In this document: positions 25,441 through 36,877 of the stretch, one piece after another | How the letters are laid out: the number at the start of each line of letters is the position of its first letter | Position numbering within the stretch: position 1 is the stretch's first letter | Source of the DNA: Litoditis marina | Lineage: Eukaryota; Nematoda; Chromadorea; Rhabditida; Rhabditidae | DNA: 64,000 nt | Reading direction: 5' to 3' | NCBI GenBank assembly: GCA_964036275.1 | Contig: OZ038436.1 | Span: 878,501 to 942,500 of the forward strand | Program-made: the position numbers and the translations under genes | The notes under the pieces: generated by a model | Told to the model about the DNA's origin: nothing | Seen by the model: the letters and a program-made list of their open reading frames with translations, nothing else | The model's database searches: none

Positions 25441-25999
25441 TTTTTGGCGCCTATTGGCGCCAGCGCCGGGCGCCAATGATGATGTATTCATCTCATATTT
25501 GGCGCGACGGGCTAACTTTTGCATTATAACTCATGTTTCAAATTTCAGCTAAATCGGTTCGGTAGTTTTTCCAATAGTGGTTTTTGGCGCCTATTGGCGC
25601 CCGCGCCCGGCGCCAATGAGGAGCTATACATCTCATATTTGGCGCGATGGGCTATGTTTTGCATTAGAACTCATGTTCCAAATTTCAGCTGAATCGGTTA
25701 AATAGTTTTTCCAATAGTCGTTTTTGGCGCCTATTGGCGCCCGCGCCCGGCGCCAATGAGGAGCTATACATCTCATAATTGGCGCGAAGGGCTAAGTTTT
25801 GCATTAGAACTCATGTTTCAAATTTCAGCTAAATCGGTTAAATAGTTTTTCCAATAGTCGTTTTTGGCGCCTATTGGCGCCCGCGCCCGGCGCCAGAGAT
25901 TACATATACATTTCATACTTGGCGCGACGAGCTAACTTTTGCCATAGAATATATGTTCCAAATTTCAGCCACATTGGTTCAGTAGTTTTTCCACTACGA
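25441..25999. repeat. 140-bp tandem satellite, four units
   Basis: TTTTTGGCGCCTATTGGCGCC-type unit starts fall at 25441, 25581, 25721 and 25861, exactly 140 bp apart. Each unit has two or more GGCGCC palindromes, a CTCATAWTTGGCGCG block, and AAATTTCAGCTRAATCGGTT followed by AGTTTTTCCAATAG. The fourth unit diverges and ends near 25999. The 25874-26113 frame is translated satellite. Confidence 0.9.
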
Positions 26000-26017
26000 T
26001 GCGGACAGAATTCCGTG

Positions 26018-26080
26018 AGGGACGAGGGAGGAGGGACGAGGGAGGAGGGACGAGGGACGAGTGACGAGGGACGAATTACG
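26018..26080 (+). repeat. GACGAGGGA minisatellite
   Basis: Irregular tandem copies of GACGAGGGA, GACGAGGGAGGAGG and GACGAGTGA directly downstream of the satellite. It codes for nothing recognisable. Confidence 0.85.
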
Positions 26081-26439
26081 GCGGAACTTTTCAACAACGA
26101 CACGAAACCATAACTCAGGCGAAAATAATCCGATTTGGCTGAAATTTTCACACAATGTTCAATTCTTGATTCTCTAACGTTCTCTTCTTTTAGTTTTCAA
26201 AAAAAGAATATGTTTGAAGATTTTTGTTAATTAAAAGGAAAAAACGAGTCCGCAATGGCCAAACCAAAGACAACATATACTTTGTCAGTTCCATCATGAT
26301 ACATCTGTCTCACAAATAATAAAGTCTTGAAATTGTGGTTTTCTGTAATATTGATTGTTCGAATTGGTTAACAACTGTTTGAGCCTGAACTCGCTGTAAG
26401 TTTTATTTGTCTCTTCCGTTTATATGTTGTTAGAATGTT

Positions 26440-27865
26440 TCAGATCATCCTGAATCACTACATTTCCAAGAAAAAATTCAATGCCGAAGGGAAACCGAAA
26501 CTTTTCGGACTGAAAAACTCCCAAACACGAAAGTGGAGTTACGGCCTCTTATCTGGTGTAATTTTTCGTTGAAGCTTGGAAATTTCTATTATGTGGTCCT
26601 TACAATATCTTGTTGCGTATTTAACGATGAGCAATGGAAGTTTTTTCATTGTTGCTAATTCTTTGAAAGTAATAAATATTTGAACATGATAAATTGATAA
26701 ACGATATGATATATTATGTCTTTATTACAATCTCATCTAAATTTCACCTTGCAGATCGACAGATTCGTTTCAATACCATTATGTTTATGTATCACATCTT
26801 TCTCGAATCATGGTTCAACAAACATCATTTTCTAAAACGACCATGAAACTAAATGGAACTGTACGGCTAGGCGACATCCCCTTATCCATAGACCGTGCGG
26901 CATTCAAGTAAAATAAAACTACACAGAACGAAGATTCGGGTAGAAATCGACATTTTGTCGCCTTCAGTTGGTTTGTTTGAAAAATGAGAAACCTCAACCA
27001 CTCCAGAGACGCTAGTTACTCTCTGGGATATTCTTACACACGGCCTCCCAGGTTTCCGTTCCTTCTTACCGGGATAGTGTCAGTCCTGTCAACCATAGGA
27101 ACTTCTAGCCCACAGTTAAGACACTGGTAGAACGGTAGTAACAGTTAAACTGTGGTGATATGACCGTAAACGTCCCGCGATTCAGTGGTAAACTTGTGGT
27201 AACGTTGATACACGATAACTACCAGTAAATCGGTGATGTATCTCAAGTAACCTCAGAAATGAACTAGATATCTAATACCACACGTGATACCTATACTAGA
27301 TACGGATGTCTGCGAGACTGCTCTGCCGGCTTCTGGCTGTTTTCGGTTTAATTACCCAAGTTTGAGGTACTTTTCACCTCTGAAGCCAACTTAGTATTTA
27401 GTACGTGAGGACTAGATACTAGAGGGGCCATAAAAAGATAATTAAATTTTGTTTTATAAAAAAAATAATTTTTAAGTGTTTTATTTTCGATAGTTCGAAA
27501 TAATTTTACTGCTGTTTTACTGCAGTTGAGCTACAACTTTACTGGCGTTTTACTGCAGTAGCGACACCGTACTACTATCGTTTTACGACTGGTGATACTG
27601 CAGTAACACTACCAGTAAAACGGCAGTAGTACGGTGTCGCTACTGTAGTAGAACGCCTGTTTTATCTTTACAGTGCGGTACTCCTTTCAACAACGGCCGC
27701 AATGGGGTTACTATGACTCGTCGTGCTACAGTCTGTACAGTAAAAGTGTGAATGAAAGTTATAAGAGCAAATTCTCAATCAAAAACTATTAATTTCTGCT
27801 TCCTCGCTTAAATAGTTTCTTCATCCGGGTTTGAAGCAGCCCAGCGTACCATTGGAAACCAGCAA
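26440..27865. repeat. Dispersed repeat, copy 2, split by an insertion
   Basis: Matches 12695-13520 on both sides of a foreign segment at 27096-27675. The break falls inside the block that reads GTCAACGGGACTCC in the intact copy. Confidence 0.65.
27096..27675. mobile_element. 0.58-kb element inserted in a repeat
   Basis: Begins CATAGGAACTTCTAG and ends TTTACAGTG, with many TAGTAAAC/GTTTTACTG-type words. These ends resemble those of the 851-bp elements at 29258 and 34780 (CACAGTG at one end, CATAGGAAAT on the opposite strand at the other). The insertion point is fixed by comparison with 13285-13300. Non-coding. Confidence 0.6.
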
Positions 27866-28039
27866 AACATCAAAGAATTATTGAAAGCCTAGGCAGATAT
27901 TACCTATAGAAAACTTTCTTGAGTAATTTACATGGCTATAGTTCGTTTCACCGAACAATGGCCTTCCGCTACCGTAAATTTATGTGAGCGGAGTCACGAA
28001 GTTGGCATTTTTCCAATTTTCGTTCAATCAAAAATTGGC

Positions 28040-28105
28040 GCCAGGAAGGATTCGAACCCACAGGCAACGAGCCGAGCGGCGCCACTAAGCACGCAGCCAT
28101 ATGGC
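28040..28105 (-). repeat. tRNA-like sequence, probable pseudogene
   Basis: On the - strand a good box B (GGTTCGAATCC, rc of 28048-28058) follows a weak box A (TGCTTAGTGG). No convincing cloverleaf can be drawn, so this is a tRNA-derived repeat. Confidence 0.4.
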
Positions 28106-28708
28106 ACCAGCAGTCGCGCTCACTTCTGACCAGCGCGTGCAACGTTCGACTGCATAAAAATCAAAGCTTTCTCAACACGCTGCATATGAAGACAGGAACA
28201 ACATCCAACTAGATTCATATATTGTACACATCTCTAAGTTCTATATTACTATCGGTCTTTTTGTTTTAATTTTTTTCAGTCCATAACTTCATATCATTTC
28301 GACTATCCACCGATTTAAGCAGGCCTATTTCACTTTGAAGAAAAATCAGGGACTCCGTGTTTTTCGTATATCTTTTAGTTACGTATCAAAGATTTACTTT
28401 TCATCTCTTTTTGTCGGCCATTTATTAGGTTTTATCCCGTTAATGAATTGATTTCATGCCACACTTTTTTGAGCATTAAAACTCAGTGAAAAAACGTTTC
28501 ACACTAAGTTTCACAGTAAATTTACAGGTAAGAAGAACAGTCAAAACATGTCTTCAATCATTAAACAAGCAGAACTTTTTTTCTCTCCTTTCCAGATGGA
28601 ATTGGCCTTCATCACTCTTTCGCGCTCTGCCTCAACAGTTTCTCTCACAACTTTACTGTTCATCTATCGATCTCTGTATCGCACTCGTTTTCTTATTTAT
28701 GTTACTCT

Positions 28709-28714
28709 CTTGCC

Positions 28715-28749
<35 letters not shown>

Positions 28750-28795
28750 CTTCTCTCTCTCCTTCTCTCTCTCACTCTCTCATTCTATCTTTCTT

Positions 28796-28861
<66 letters not shown>

Positions 28862-28862
28862 C
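28709..28862 (+). repeat. (TC)n microsatellite
   Basis: Nearly pure CT dinucleotide repeat with a few T insertions. The 225-aa and 133-aa frames across it (28486-29163) owe their length to the absence of stops in the repeat and are rejected as genes. Confidence 0.95.
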
Positions 28863-29257
28863 AATCGATGTTATCTGGTCCCTTCTTCTTCGGGGTCGTT
28901 ATCCTTATTTTCTTTATTCCATCTATACCGTCCCCCTCTCCGTATCTAACCGTCTCTGTCGTCTGACTCTCGCTCATTCCTTCTGTGAAGTTATGTTCTT
29001 TTTATTTCCGTGTATCGTTTTGCGTCCCATGCCATCTTTTTCTCCTGTAATTTCTATTATTAATTCTTGTCTTCAGTTGAAATTGCTTCTAGTTGTTACT
29101 GAAAAGGATTCGTATAGCAAAAACTATCTGACAATGTATCAGAAAATCTTGTTTTATGTATAAGAATTCATAGTCTTTTAGTGTTTGCTATGTTTACTTG
29201 CGCTAACCAACGCATATTTTTACGGCATTCATTTACTATACAAGCGTGTGAACTGTA

Positions 29258-30108
29258 CACAGTGATTCTATAACGACAAGTAAACTACTAGTGAACTCCT
29301 ACCACACCCCTATTCTACTACTAGTAAACTACTAGTTTTCTTGTAGTAATGTAGGCGTAGGGGAGGAGTTAAACTATAGTTCTACTCCTACCTAACTACT
29401 AGTGAGATGGTAGTCAGCTACTAGTTTATCTGTGGTAAAAGTCAATTTTGAAAAATAAAAAATAAAATAAAAAAATTATATTTTTAGGATCATATATCTT
29501 CTATACATAGTTACGTTATCCTCTATCGCATTACTCTGCTGTTTACCATGTTTTGCACCATGCGGGACTCGAACTCTCGAGCTCTCGCTTCTGAAGCGAG
29601 ACACTTACCACTGCGCCACGCTGATGATATCTGATGGCGCGCCACAATCGTATACGACTACAGGCGCGCTTCACTGTTCAGCGCTCACTATGAAATAACG
29701 TGAATGCGCCACGAGCCCTAACAAAACACCTTATACTTAAGCCCGTTCTACAGTAGCACTAATTCGATAAAAATTTTCCCATATTATGAATATTCAGCGT
29801 TTTCCTGCCTAGTTAGCGTACTACAGGTTTCTACTAGCCTACGAGTAAGTTACTACTAGCCTACGAGTAAGTTACTACTAACTGTCTACGTGCTCATAAT
29901 GCCTACAAATCACTGTGTTTTAAATTCTGTGGAGATAATGTAACGTAAAAAGACTAGTTTCAGACTGCCAAAATGCATTTTTTAATTTGACGTCCGTATT
30001 TACTACTAGTTTTCTACCAGGATACCCCTACTATACTACGAGAGTACTCCTCCTTCACTACTACTACTAGTTTACTACGAGTTTACCAGTAGTCCCAGAT
30101 TTCCTATG
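29258..30108. mobile_element. 851-bp transposon-like element, copy 1
   Basis: Base-for-base collinear, with a constant offset of 5522, with 34780-35630. The termini are CACAGTGATTCT at the left and AGATTTCCTATG at the right, weak inverted repeats. Copy 1 is flanked by TA/TA and copy 2 by AA/AA, consistent with a 2-bp target duplication (4 bp if the terminal TG is counted as target). Both ends are full of TAGTAAACTACTAG-type words. A tRNA-like block sits inside. No transposase, so it is a non-autonomous element. Confidence 0.85.
29556..29626 (-). repeat. tRNA-like block inside the 851-bp element, copy 1
   Basis: The - strand reads TGGCGCAGTGG (box A), then CTCGC-TTCAGAA-GCGAG (a perfect 5-bp anticodon arm, anticodon CAG in position), then AGTTCGAGTCC (near box B). 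The acceptor and T stems do not pair and there is no long variable arm as expected for tRNA-Leu, so I call a tRNA pseudogene carried by the element. Confidence 0.6.
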
Positions 30109-30499
30109 TACCATAGTTCGAAAAGTGCAAAAACATAAAAACAATATTTCTGGTCTCCATTCGCAATCGATAAATGGACTCTATCTTATACCTAGAATTT
30201 TTTCACCTACAATTATCGCCAATAGTTTTCTAACCTATAATCAATCAAGTGCTTATCATGACACTTGGGTGTTTCACGGGATTTATATAAATGAAGGATA
30301 GCAGAGCGTTTTATTGGTGTGCAAGCTGCTTTAACCTTCGGACTGTGAGTTAGAGTTCCACTGATTCGTGATTTCTCCAAATTTCAACTATAATTTTCAC
30401 GATTCAACGATTGGAGAACAATTTATTGAATGCTCTAGAACAAGTGAATCGCTTTTTTTGTGTTTCAAGTTTCAATCTGCAATTTACTGTGTTCTGGTA

Positions 30500-30760
30500 A
30501 ACTGGCCAATTCTACAACTAACTGGGTTTTTAGGTAACCTAACCAGTTTTTGGAAATCCTTCTCTCAGGTTACCTCACAAGTAACCGGTAGGTAACCTAA
30601 AACTAAAATTTGATTACCGTACAAACTAGCGGTAAAAACCACATTTTGCGTGGAAGAACAGGTGCCGGGTTCCATTTTCGGTTACCAACCGGTTACCTAC
30701 TGAGGTAACCTGAAAAAAGGGTTACCAAAAACCCGGTTACATATAGAAATCACCTGGTAA
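30500..30760. repeat. GGTTACC-rich fold-back MITE
   Basis: Inverted ends TTTTTAGGTAACCTAACC and CCAAAAACCCGGTTAC, with internal GGTTACC words, as in 17122-17365. A shorter relative is at 32565-32700. Confidence 0.6.
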
Positions 30761-31471
30761 ACTCGATCTCACCTTCGTACTGTGAGTTTATGTTTTATTT
30801 ATGTCAGCTAGACATATTCTAAGAACTTACTACCTCCCAACTGCCAACTTTCCTTCTTATTTTTTTTCGCTCTGTTCTGCCTTCTTTTAGAACAGTCATG
30901 AAATTCTGTTCGTCCAAATTTTCTGTAGGTTCTCTGACGGACATAAATACGTATTGTGTCCAGTTTATTGGCATTTTCGAATCATTGAGGCTTCTAACGC
31001 GTATTGTCCTCACTTCTTCCGAATATATATTTTCGGTTCGGTTTTACAGCAAAAATTTAGGTTGAAAATCCGCTTCTCAACTTTGACCAACCTGAAAACT
31101 TCATTGGAACGCTGCCGAAATCCACTTGGAAAGCAACTAAATTGTACCATAAAAAGGCTAATCGTCGGCTCCGTATACCTTCATTGTGGTCAGACAATTT
31201 CCTGCCACATAAACCACTTTTGTAGCGTCCTTGATGAGAGAGTGTGCAGGTCAAAGAGACGCAGATGTCTGCGGCCTCGTTGACCTCCACAATTTGACGC
31301 CAACTGTTCTTAGTAAATATTCAGTTGTTTTGTGGCAGGCCGCCAATTGCCTTCCTGGGTCCCGCGACGATTAGGCCATTCACTTCTTTGAGCTGTGTCC
31401 GCAGTCATTCATTCAGATGATGAATTAATCACGGAAACCGGCCACTAATTCTAACCCCCATCAACCGCCGC

Positions 31472-31595
31472 TTATACTGCTAGTCAATTGCATAGTCCCG
31501 TGAAACGTGTTGAATACAGCAAAACTCAGAAACGTGCAATGACAAAGTGCACGATGCCTGATTAGAATGTTCACGTGACTAATTGACTTCTGATA
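31472..31595. repeat. Dispersed repeat with GTCAATTGCA and AAAGTGCACGATGC
   Basis: TATACTGCTAGTCAATTGCA followed by ACAAAGTGCACGATGCCT recurs at 32818-32945 and, more diverged, at 12575-12665. Non-coding. Confidence 0.55.
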
Positions 31596-31781
31596 TGAAG
31601 GTTTAATTAAGTCTAAACCTAGGATTGTGATAATATAGCTACGCAAACGGAATTTCGGAAAAAAAAGCGCATTATCAAGACATCGAAGACAAAAAACTTC
31701 TATTATAGGTGTTCAAACTATAGAAACTGTAAAAGCATCATCATAATCTCCCAGATTGCGAAGTTTAAGGCGGACTATGTA

Positions 31782-31905
31782 TTTAAAGAAGGACGATTAT
31801 GAGGTCCAATCGCAACGCTTCAGTCCTTAAACTGCAATTCATTTTTCAATTGCAGTTTAAAGGACCGTCGTCACGGGATTGGTCCACATAATCGACCTTC
31901 TTTAA
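31782..31905. mobile_element. 124-bp TTAA-ended MITE, copy 1
   Basis: Begins TTAAAGAAGGACGATTATG and ends with CATAATCGACCTTCTTTAA. The whole unit folds into a hairpin with an internal TTTAAACTGCAAT pairing. TTAA at both ends fits piggyBac-type target choice. Other full copies: 33786-33910 and 48177-48300. Confidence 0.8.
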
Positions 31906-32945
31906 AAGGCTCTATTACTGGTCAAACAGTTTGAGTAATGAGCAAAAACTTCCGTTAAGTAATCGCGCTTAGTTATAATCGATCCGTGCAACATTCAATA
32001 GCCATAAAAATCAAGCGTTCCTAGGGGAAGCCCCACAGCTCTTCTATAGGGTTCGCTCTTCTCGAAACAAGCCCATAACAAGCCCGGTGTATTAATTGAA
32101 TAAACAGTAACATGTTAACTGAAGCAGAGTTAACTATATGGAAGTTATGTATAAATGAATTATTAACACAAATATGAATTATTGATTAAATTTGAATATA
32201 TACCGTTTTGGCCTCTGCACCTCAATGTTGCCCTGTCCTGTGCTTGTAGTTTGATACTTTTGAAATTCGTAAATCATATTGAGATTAAACTATAACAAAT
32301 ATTCGATATTCGTTGAGTTTCACGAACCGTACACTTCCAATTCCGAACCGTACACTTCCGTAAAGAGATCGCGCTTACTTATAATCTACCCGTGCAACGT
32401 TCGACTGCCATAAAACCTAAGCTTTCATAGGAAAGCCCAGCTGCTCTATACGGTTCGCTCTCTCCGAAACCATCCCATACGGTGTATGTTGCAATATGCC
32501 CCTGTGTTTATGGTCGGATCCCATGGCTTTTGTGTTGGAGTTTCGGGATTATGGCATGTATTGTAGTGGCCCATTTCACAAGTAACCTAGTTCTCCGGTA
32601 ACCTAACATTTTTCGGTAACATGCTGTTGGTAACCTGGGCCACAAAACCAATTACCAATATAAGTAACCGAGAAATAGGTATTACATCTACCAACAGCTC
32701 ATCGATACCCACAGTTTACCGATAGAGTTTCACGTCGGTGAAGAATTTACACTTTTTTGTATCTCGATCTGTGCCTTTACTCAACACATACTAACATCGA
32801 GTATAGTTTTCATGAGGTCTATACTGCTAGTCAATTGCAGAGTCACTATAACATGTTAAACACAGCAGAACCCAGAAACGCGCCATGACAAAGTGCACGA
32901 TGCCTCATCAATGCTAACTTTACGTGACTATTCAATTTACTTTTA

Positions 32946-33785
32946 GTATATATTCCAAAACAAGTTCGTTCAACCGTGAGTGTCTAATTCGTAATCTTGC
33001 TTCACCGTTACCTTCAAACGGGTACTTTTCTGGGAAAGTTATTCAGATGATATGTCATGTATGTTATACGCTCTCGCGTGGTGAATATGATATGATGTTG
33101 TTCCGCTCTGTTTATTCAGTATATAGTGATCGCAACTAAAGTTACACGACAAACTGGGAAAACATTTGGCTGAAATAACGTTTTCCCACTAGCGAATTAG
33201 CCATTATTACCCAACAAGACCCAACCCAACTGTCTTCCGAGGCTTTTCTATTCGACCATTCTTGTTTGATTCGCTGGTAATCATTGTTTTGATAACTTCT
33301 ATTATAGAAGCTATTCACAAATAGAATTAACTAATGGAAAGCCGTTTTGCTGATATTTCCTAATCTGGCTAGTTTTTTCCGGTGCATTTATTATCGGTTC
33401 ACACAGTCAGCTCCCATTACTATCCAGTAGTCATAAACTGATTATATCAAGGCCTACTGCTACATTTGACTGTGAGAACCGCTTCTAGAACATTACCCAG
33501 TATTAACTTTCTTTCGAGTAACCAGAAAACAGGATAAAAACCTAAACAGTGAAACAACAAACAGTCCATATAGGTTTAGAGTTTGTTTTGGACAATTTTG
33601 ATAAACTAACGGGTTAATCTCTCTTATGACTGGATTCCTCGATTGCTAACCGAGTTAGTCACATGTTTTTTCGATTGCTAACCGAGTTAGTCACATGTTT
33701 TTCGATTGAACGAACAATCAATCCAGGTTCAGAGTTACCAAGTTGTTACGTGTTACCAACTAGAGTTATGTGACAAAGTATTACG
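32946..33785. other. Intergenic, no gene seen
   Basis: AT-rich sequence with a short tandem duplication at 33640-33710 (unit CGATTGCTAACCGAGTTAGT plus CACATGTTTTT, period 31-32 bp, about 2.3 copies). Nothing else is supportable. Confidence 0.5.
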
Positions 33786-33910
33786 TTAAAGAAGGACGAT
33801 TATGTAGTCCAATCGCAACGCTTCAGTCCTTTAAACTGCAATACAGTTTTCAATTGCAGTTTAAAGGACCGTTGACACGGGATTGGTCCACATAATCGCC
33901 CTTTGTTTAA
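33786..33910. mobile_element. TTAA-ended MITE, copy 2
   Basis: Same structure as 31782-31905: TTAAAGAAGGACGATTATGT at the left and an inverted end finishing TTTAA at the right. Confidence 0.8.
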
Positions 33911-34779
33911 GTTATAGGTGAAGGGACCATAGCTCATCTGTAGTTTTATTTACGTTAACAGTGGTGGTGTCGAAGTATGCAGCGGTTTCAAACTACAAGT
34001 ACAGCAAAACCGAGCACCGAGCTACATTTTTCGTTGCACCATCCCTATGTTATTCCTACACTTTTATACTACATTTCCTCTTTCGATGATTCACATGCCT
34101 GCTTTCCAATAAACATACAGTTTTTGATTAAGGTGGTTGACCAGTTTAATAATAATATTTATTACACAAAATGTGCAACGGTACAAAACATATGGAGGAA
34201 GAATATGGTACAGAATAAGAAAATCAAATGTTTCAATAATTAAATTTGTTCTATATAATGATTGAATTCCAACTCCAACCGTTCGAAAAAAACCGCAAAG
34301 TTGCAATTACAACTTCTTCTCATTTCATAAAAAAACTATTTGATTCAATTCCTTAACCACCCATTCCAATCGTTTTTATCTAATCGATTGTATAAGGAAA
34401 CACCGATGTCTAAAGCTTTTCGCAAACCTTTCGTTGTCAAAAATTTGCGTGACCGTTCCAAAATCGTACTATAACGGGTCACACTAGTGTTGTTAATCCA
34501 GTTAAAATTTTCGGGCTTTCGATTTTTCGAGTTCTTGAGTTTGGTGAAAAAATCGACTTGAAAATTTTTGAGTTTTGAGTTCCACTTTATAGTTCGAAAC
34601 TGAGAGTAATACACTAGAAGTACATTGAATAGCTCCGTAAAGTTCTGAGGGGGCATTGTGAACTATGTCATTGCATGTTTCTAAGTTCTGCTGTGTTTAA
34701 CATGTTTCACGTGACTGCGCCTAACAGTGTAGACTCTCTCGTGTGAGCGTATTTCGTATAGCGATTAGAGCAGATTGAA

Positions 34780-35630
34780 CACAGTGATTCTATAACGACA
34801 AGTAAACTACTAGTGAACTCCTACCACACCCCTATTCTACTACTAGTAAACTACTAGTTTTCTTGTAGTAATGTAGGCGTAGGGGAGGAGTTAAACTATA
34901 GTTCTACTCCTACCTAACTACTAGTGAGATGGTAGTCAGCTACTAGTTTATCTGTGGTAAAAGTCAATTTTGAAAAATAAAAAATAAAATAAAAAAATTA
35001 TATTTTTAGGATCATATATCTTCTATACATAGTTACGTTATCCTCTATCGCATTACTCTGCTGTTTACCATGTTTTGCACCATGCGGGACTCGAACTCTC
35101 GAGCTCTCGCTTCTGAAGCGAGACACTTACCACTGCGCCACGCTGATGATATCTGATGGCGCGCCACAATCGTATACGACTACAGGCGCGCTTCACTGTT
35201 CAGCGCTCACTATGAAATAACGTGAATGCGCCACGAGCCCTAACAAAACACCTTATACTTAAGCCCGTTCTACAGTAGCACTAATTCGATAAAAATTTTC
35301 CCATATTATGAATATTCAGCGTTTTCCTGCCTAGTTAGCGTACTACAGGTTTCTACTAGCCTACGAGTAAGTTACTACTAGCCTACGAGTAAGTTACTAC
35401 TAACTGTCTACGTGCTCATAATGCCTACAAATCACTGTGTTTTAAATTCTGTGGAGATAATGTAACGTAAAAAGACTAGTTTCAGACTGCCAAAATGCAT
35501 TTTTTAATTTGACGTCCGTATTTACTACTAGTTTTCTACCAGGATACCCCTACTATACTACGAGAGTACTCCTCCTTCACTACTACTACTAGTTTACTAC
35601 GAGTTTACCAGTAGTCCCAGATTTCCTATG
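34780..35630. mobile_element. 851-bp transposon-like element, copy 2
   Basis: No differences from 29258-30108 were found in the segments compared, and the constant 5522 offset rules out net indels. Its flanks AA/AA differ from those of copy 1, showing an independent insertion rather than segmental duplication. The tRNA-like block is at 35078-35148, - strand. Confidence 0.85.
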
Positions 35631-35819
35631 AATTTGTCATGCTTTCCTTGTTGTTGGTTGCGTAACTGAGGGTAGTTAAATGGGGGGTCAAAGCAGGTCG
35701 TCTCTTGATCCTATTTCATTTCAATGATTCAATTCCGCTTCTCCATTTTGCGGGAGGGCCGCGAAGAGTATACTAGTAAATAGGATAGGCACGTGACACG
35801 TGAAAAAAGCAAATGACGC

Positions 35820-35957
35820 TATTCCTCCCTCCCCCTCTCTCTTTTCTCTTTCTTTTTTCTATCCATTTCTTCTTTTCTTCTTTATAGCTTCCTCGTCTCT
35901 CTCTCTTTCTCTCTCCCTTTTCCACTATCATTCTCTTTGTTTCCCTCTCTCTCCCTC

Positions 35958-36019
<62 letters not shown>

Positions 36020-36068
36020 CCCCCCCCCCCCTCTCTCCTTCTCTCTATCTTTCTCTTTCTCACTCACT
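35820..36068 (+). repeat. Polypyrimidine (TC)n tract with C-run
   Basis: Imperfect CT-rich tract with a pure (CT)n core at about 35960-36006 and a C-run near 36021-36031. The opposed 60-96 aa frames on both strands are low-complexity artefacts. Confidence 0.9.
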
Positions 36069-36349
36069 CTTTCTCGTAACTTGAGCGATATAAAAAACAC
36101 TTTCTCGGAGAGGTTTTCAAAAAACTAAAAGAGATCAATCTCACCACATCTATCGCTTACTGTTTTTAAGAATCTTGAAAAAAAAAACACGAAAAGGTAG
36201 TTATTACTTGAAACTTTGTTCGCAAAACCTAAAATAAATGCATGTTCCTACCTATTTAATCATCATTGTAATTATAATGTTTATAGTCCCGGTGGTTTCA
36301 TTATTATTCTTTAGTATTCCCGTGTTGTTGTATTCTGAACAGCTGTTCC

Positions 36350-36372
36350 AAAGGGGGAGGGGGGGGGGGGGT
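36350..36372 (+). repeat. G-rich run
   Basis: GGGGGAGGGGGGGGGGGG-type run about 0.5 kb upstream of the first CELF coding exon. A possible G-quadruplex. No regulatory role can be shown. Confidence 0.7.
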
Positions 36373-36877
36373 GGGCGGGGCTTAGACTGAGCCTCCGAAT
36401 CACTTCACTGCCCCAATGTTTCGCCTACTCTATGAATATGAAGTTTTTTTGGTAGACATTAATCGGTGTGACATCTTGCTTCAATTGCCGTTTTTTCGTG
36501 TTCAATGTTTTTGAGTTTTTTTATCATATTTCCTAACGTCGCTCTCTTTTCAATTTATCATATCCTATATATTATATCATTTACTTGACTTTGTGTTTCT
36601 CAGTGCTTTCGTCAATATAAACTGGAATCATGCATCACATATTTTTGATTATCAGAAACCACATTTTTTATTGTGGTCCTTCGCTGATTAATCTAGTAGA
36701 AGGATCCGTTTTTTGATTGAAATATGTTTAACTTCATGATTTTGCATCGAAATTAGTCGTTTTTGCGAGTTCGGTCTAGAGGACCCGTTTTTTTTTCAAA
36801 AATTTGTATTACAATTTGGTTATTGCCTATATATTATTGTTTCATAATCTCAGCAAACCTTGATCTTTTTCAGTCGA

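Noticed and set aside
24760..25999. CRISPR array
   Set aside because: The repeats are contiguous 140-bp units with no unique spacers, in a eukaryotic context with introns.
25874..26151. Frames on both strands over the satellite and minisatellite
   Set aside because: Repeat translations in phase with GACGAGGGA and the 140-bp unit.
28486..29163. 225-aa and 133-aa open frames
   Set aside because: Length comes from a (TC)n microsatellite that lacks stops. Ser/Leu repeats only, no domain.
29556..29626. Functional tRNA-Leu(CAG)
   Set aside because: No long variable arm, acceptor and T stems do not pair, and the block is duplicated inside a mobile element.
35773..36128. Several 60-96 aa frames on both strands
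   Set aside because: Translations of the CT/GA tract at 35820-36068.
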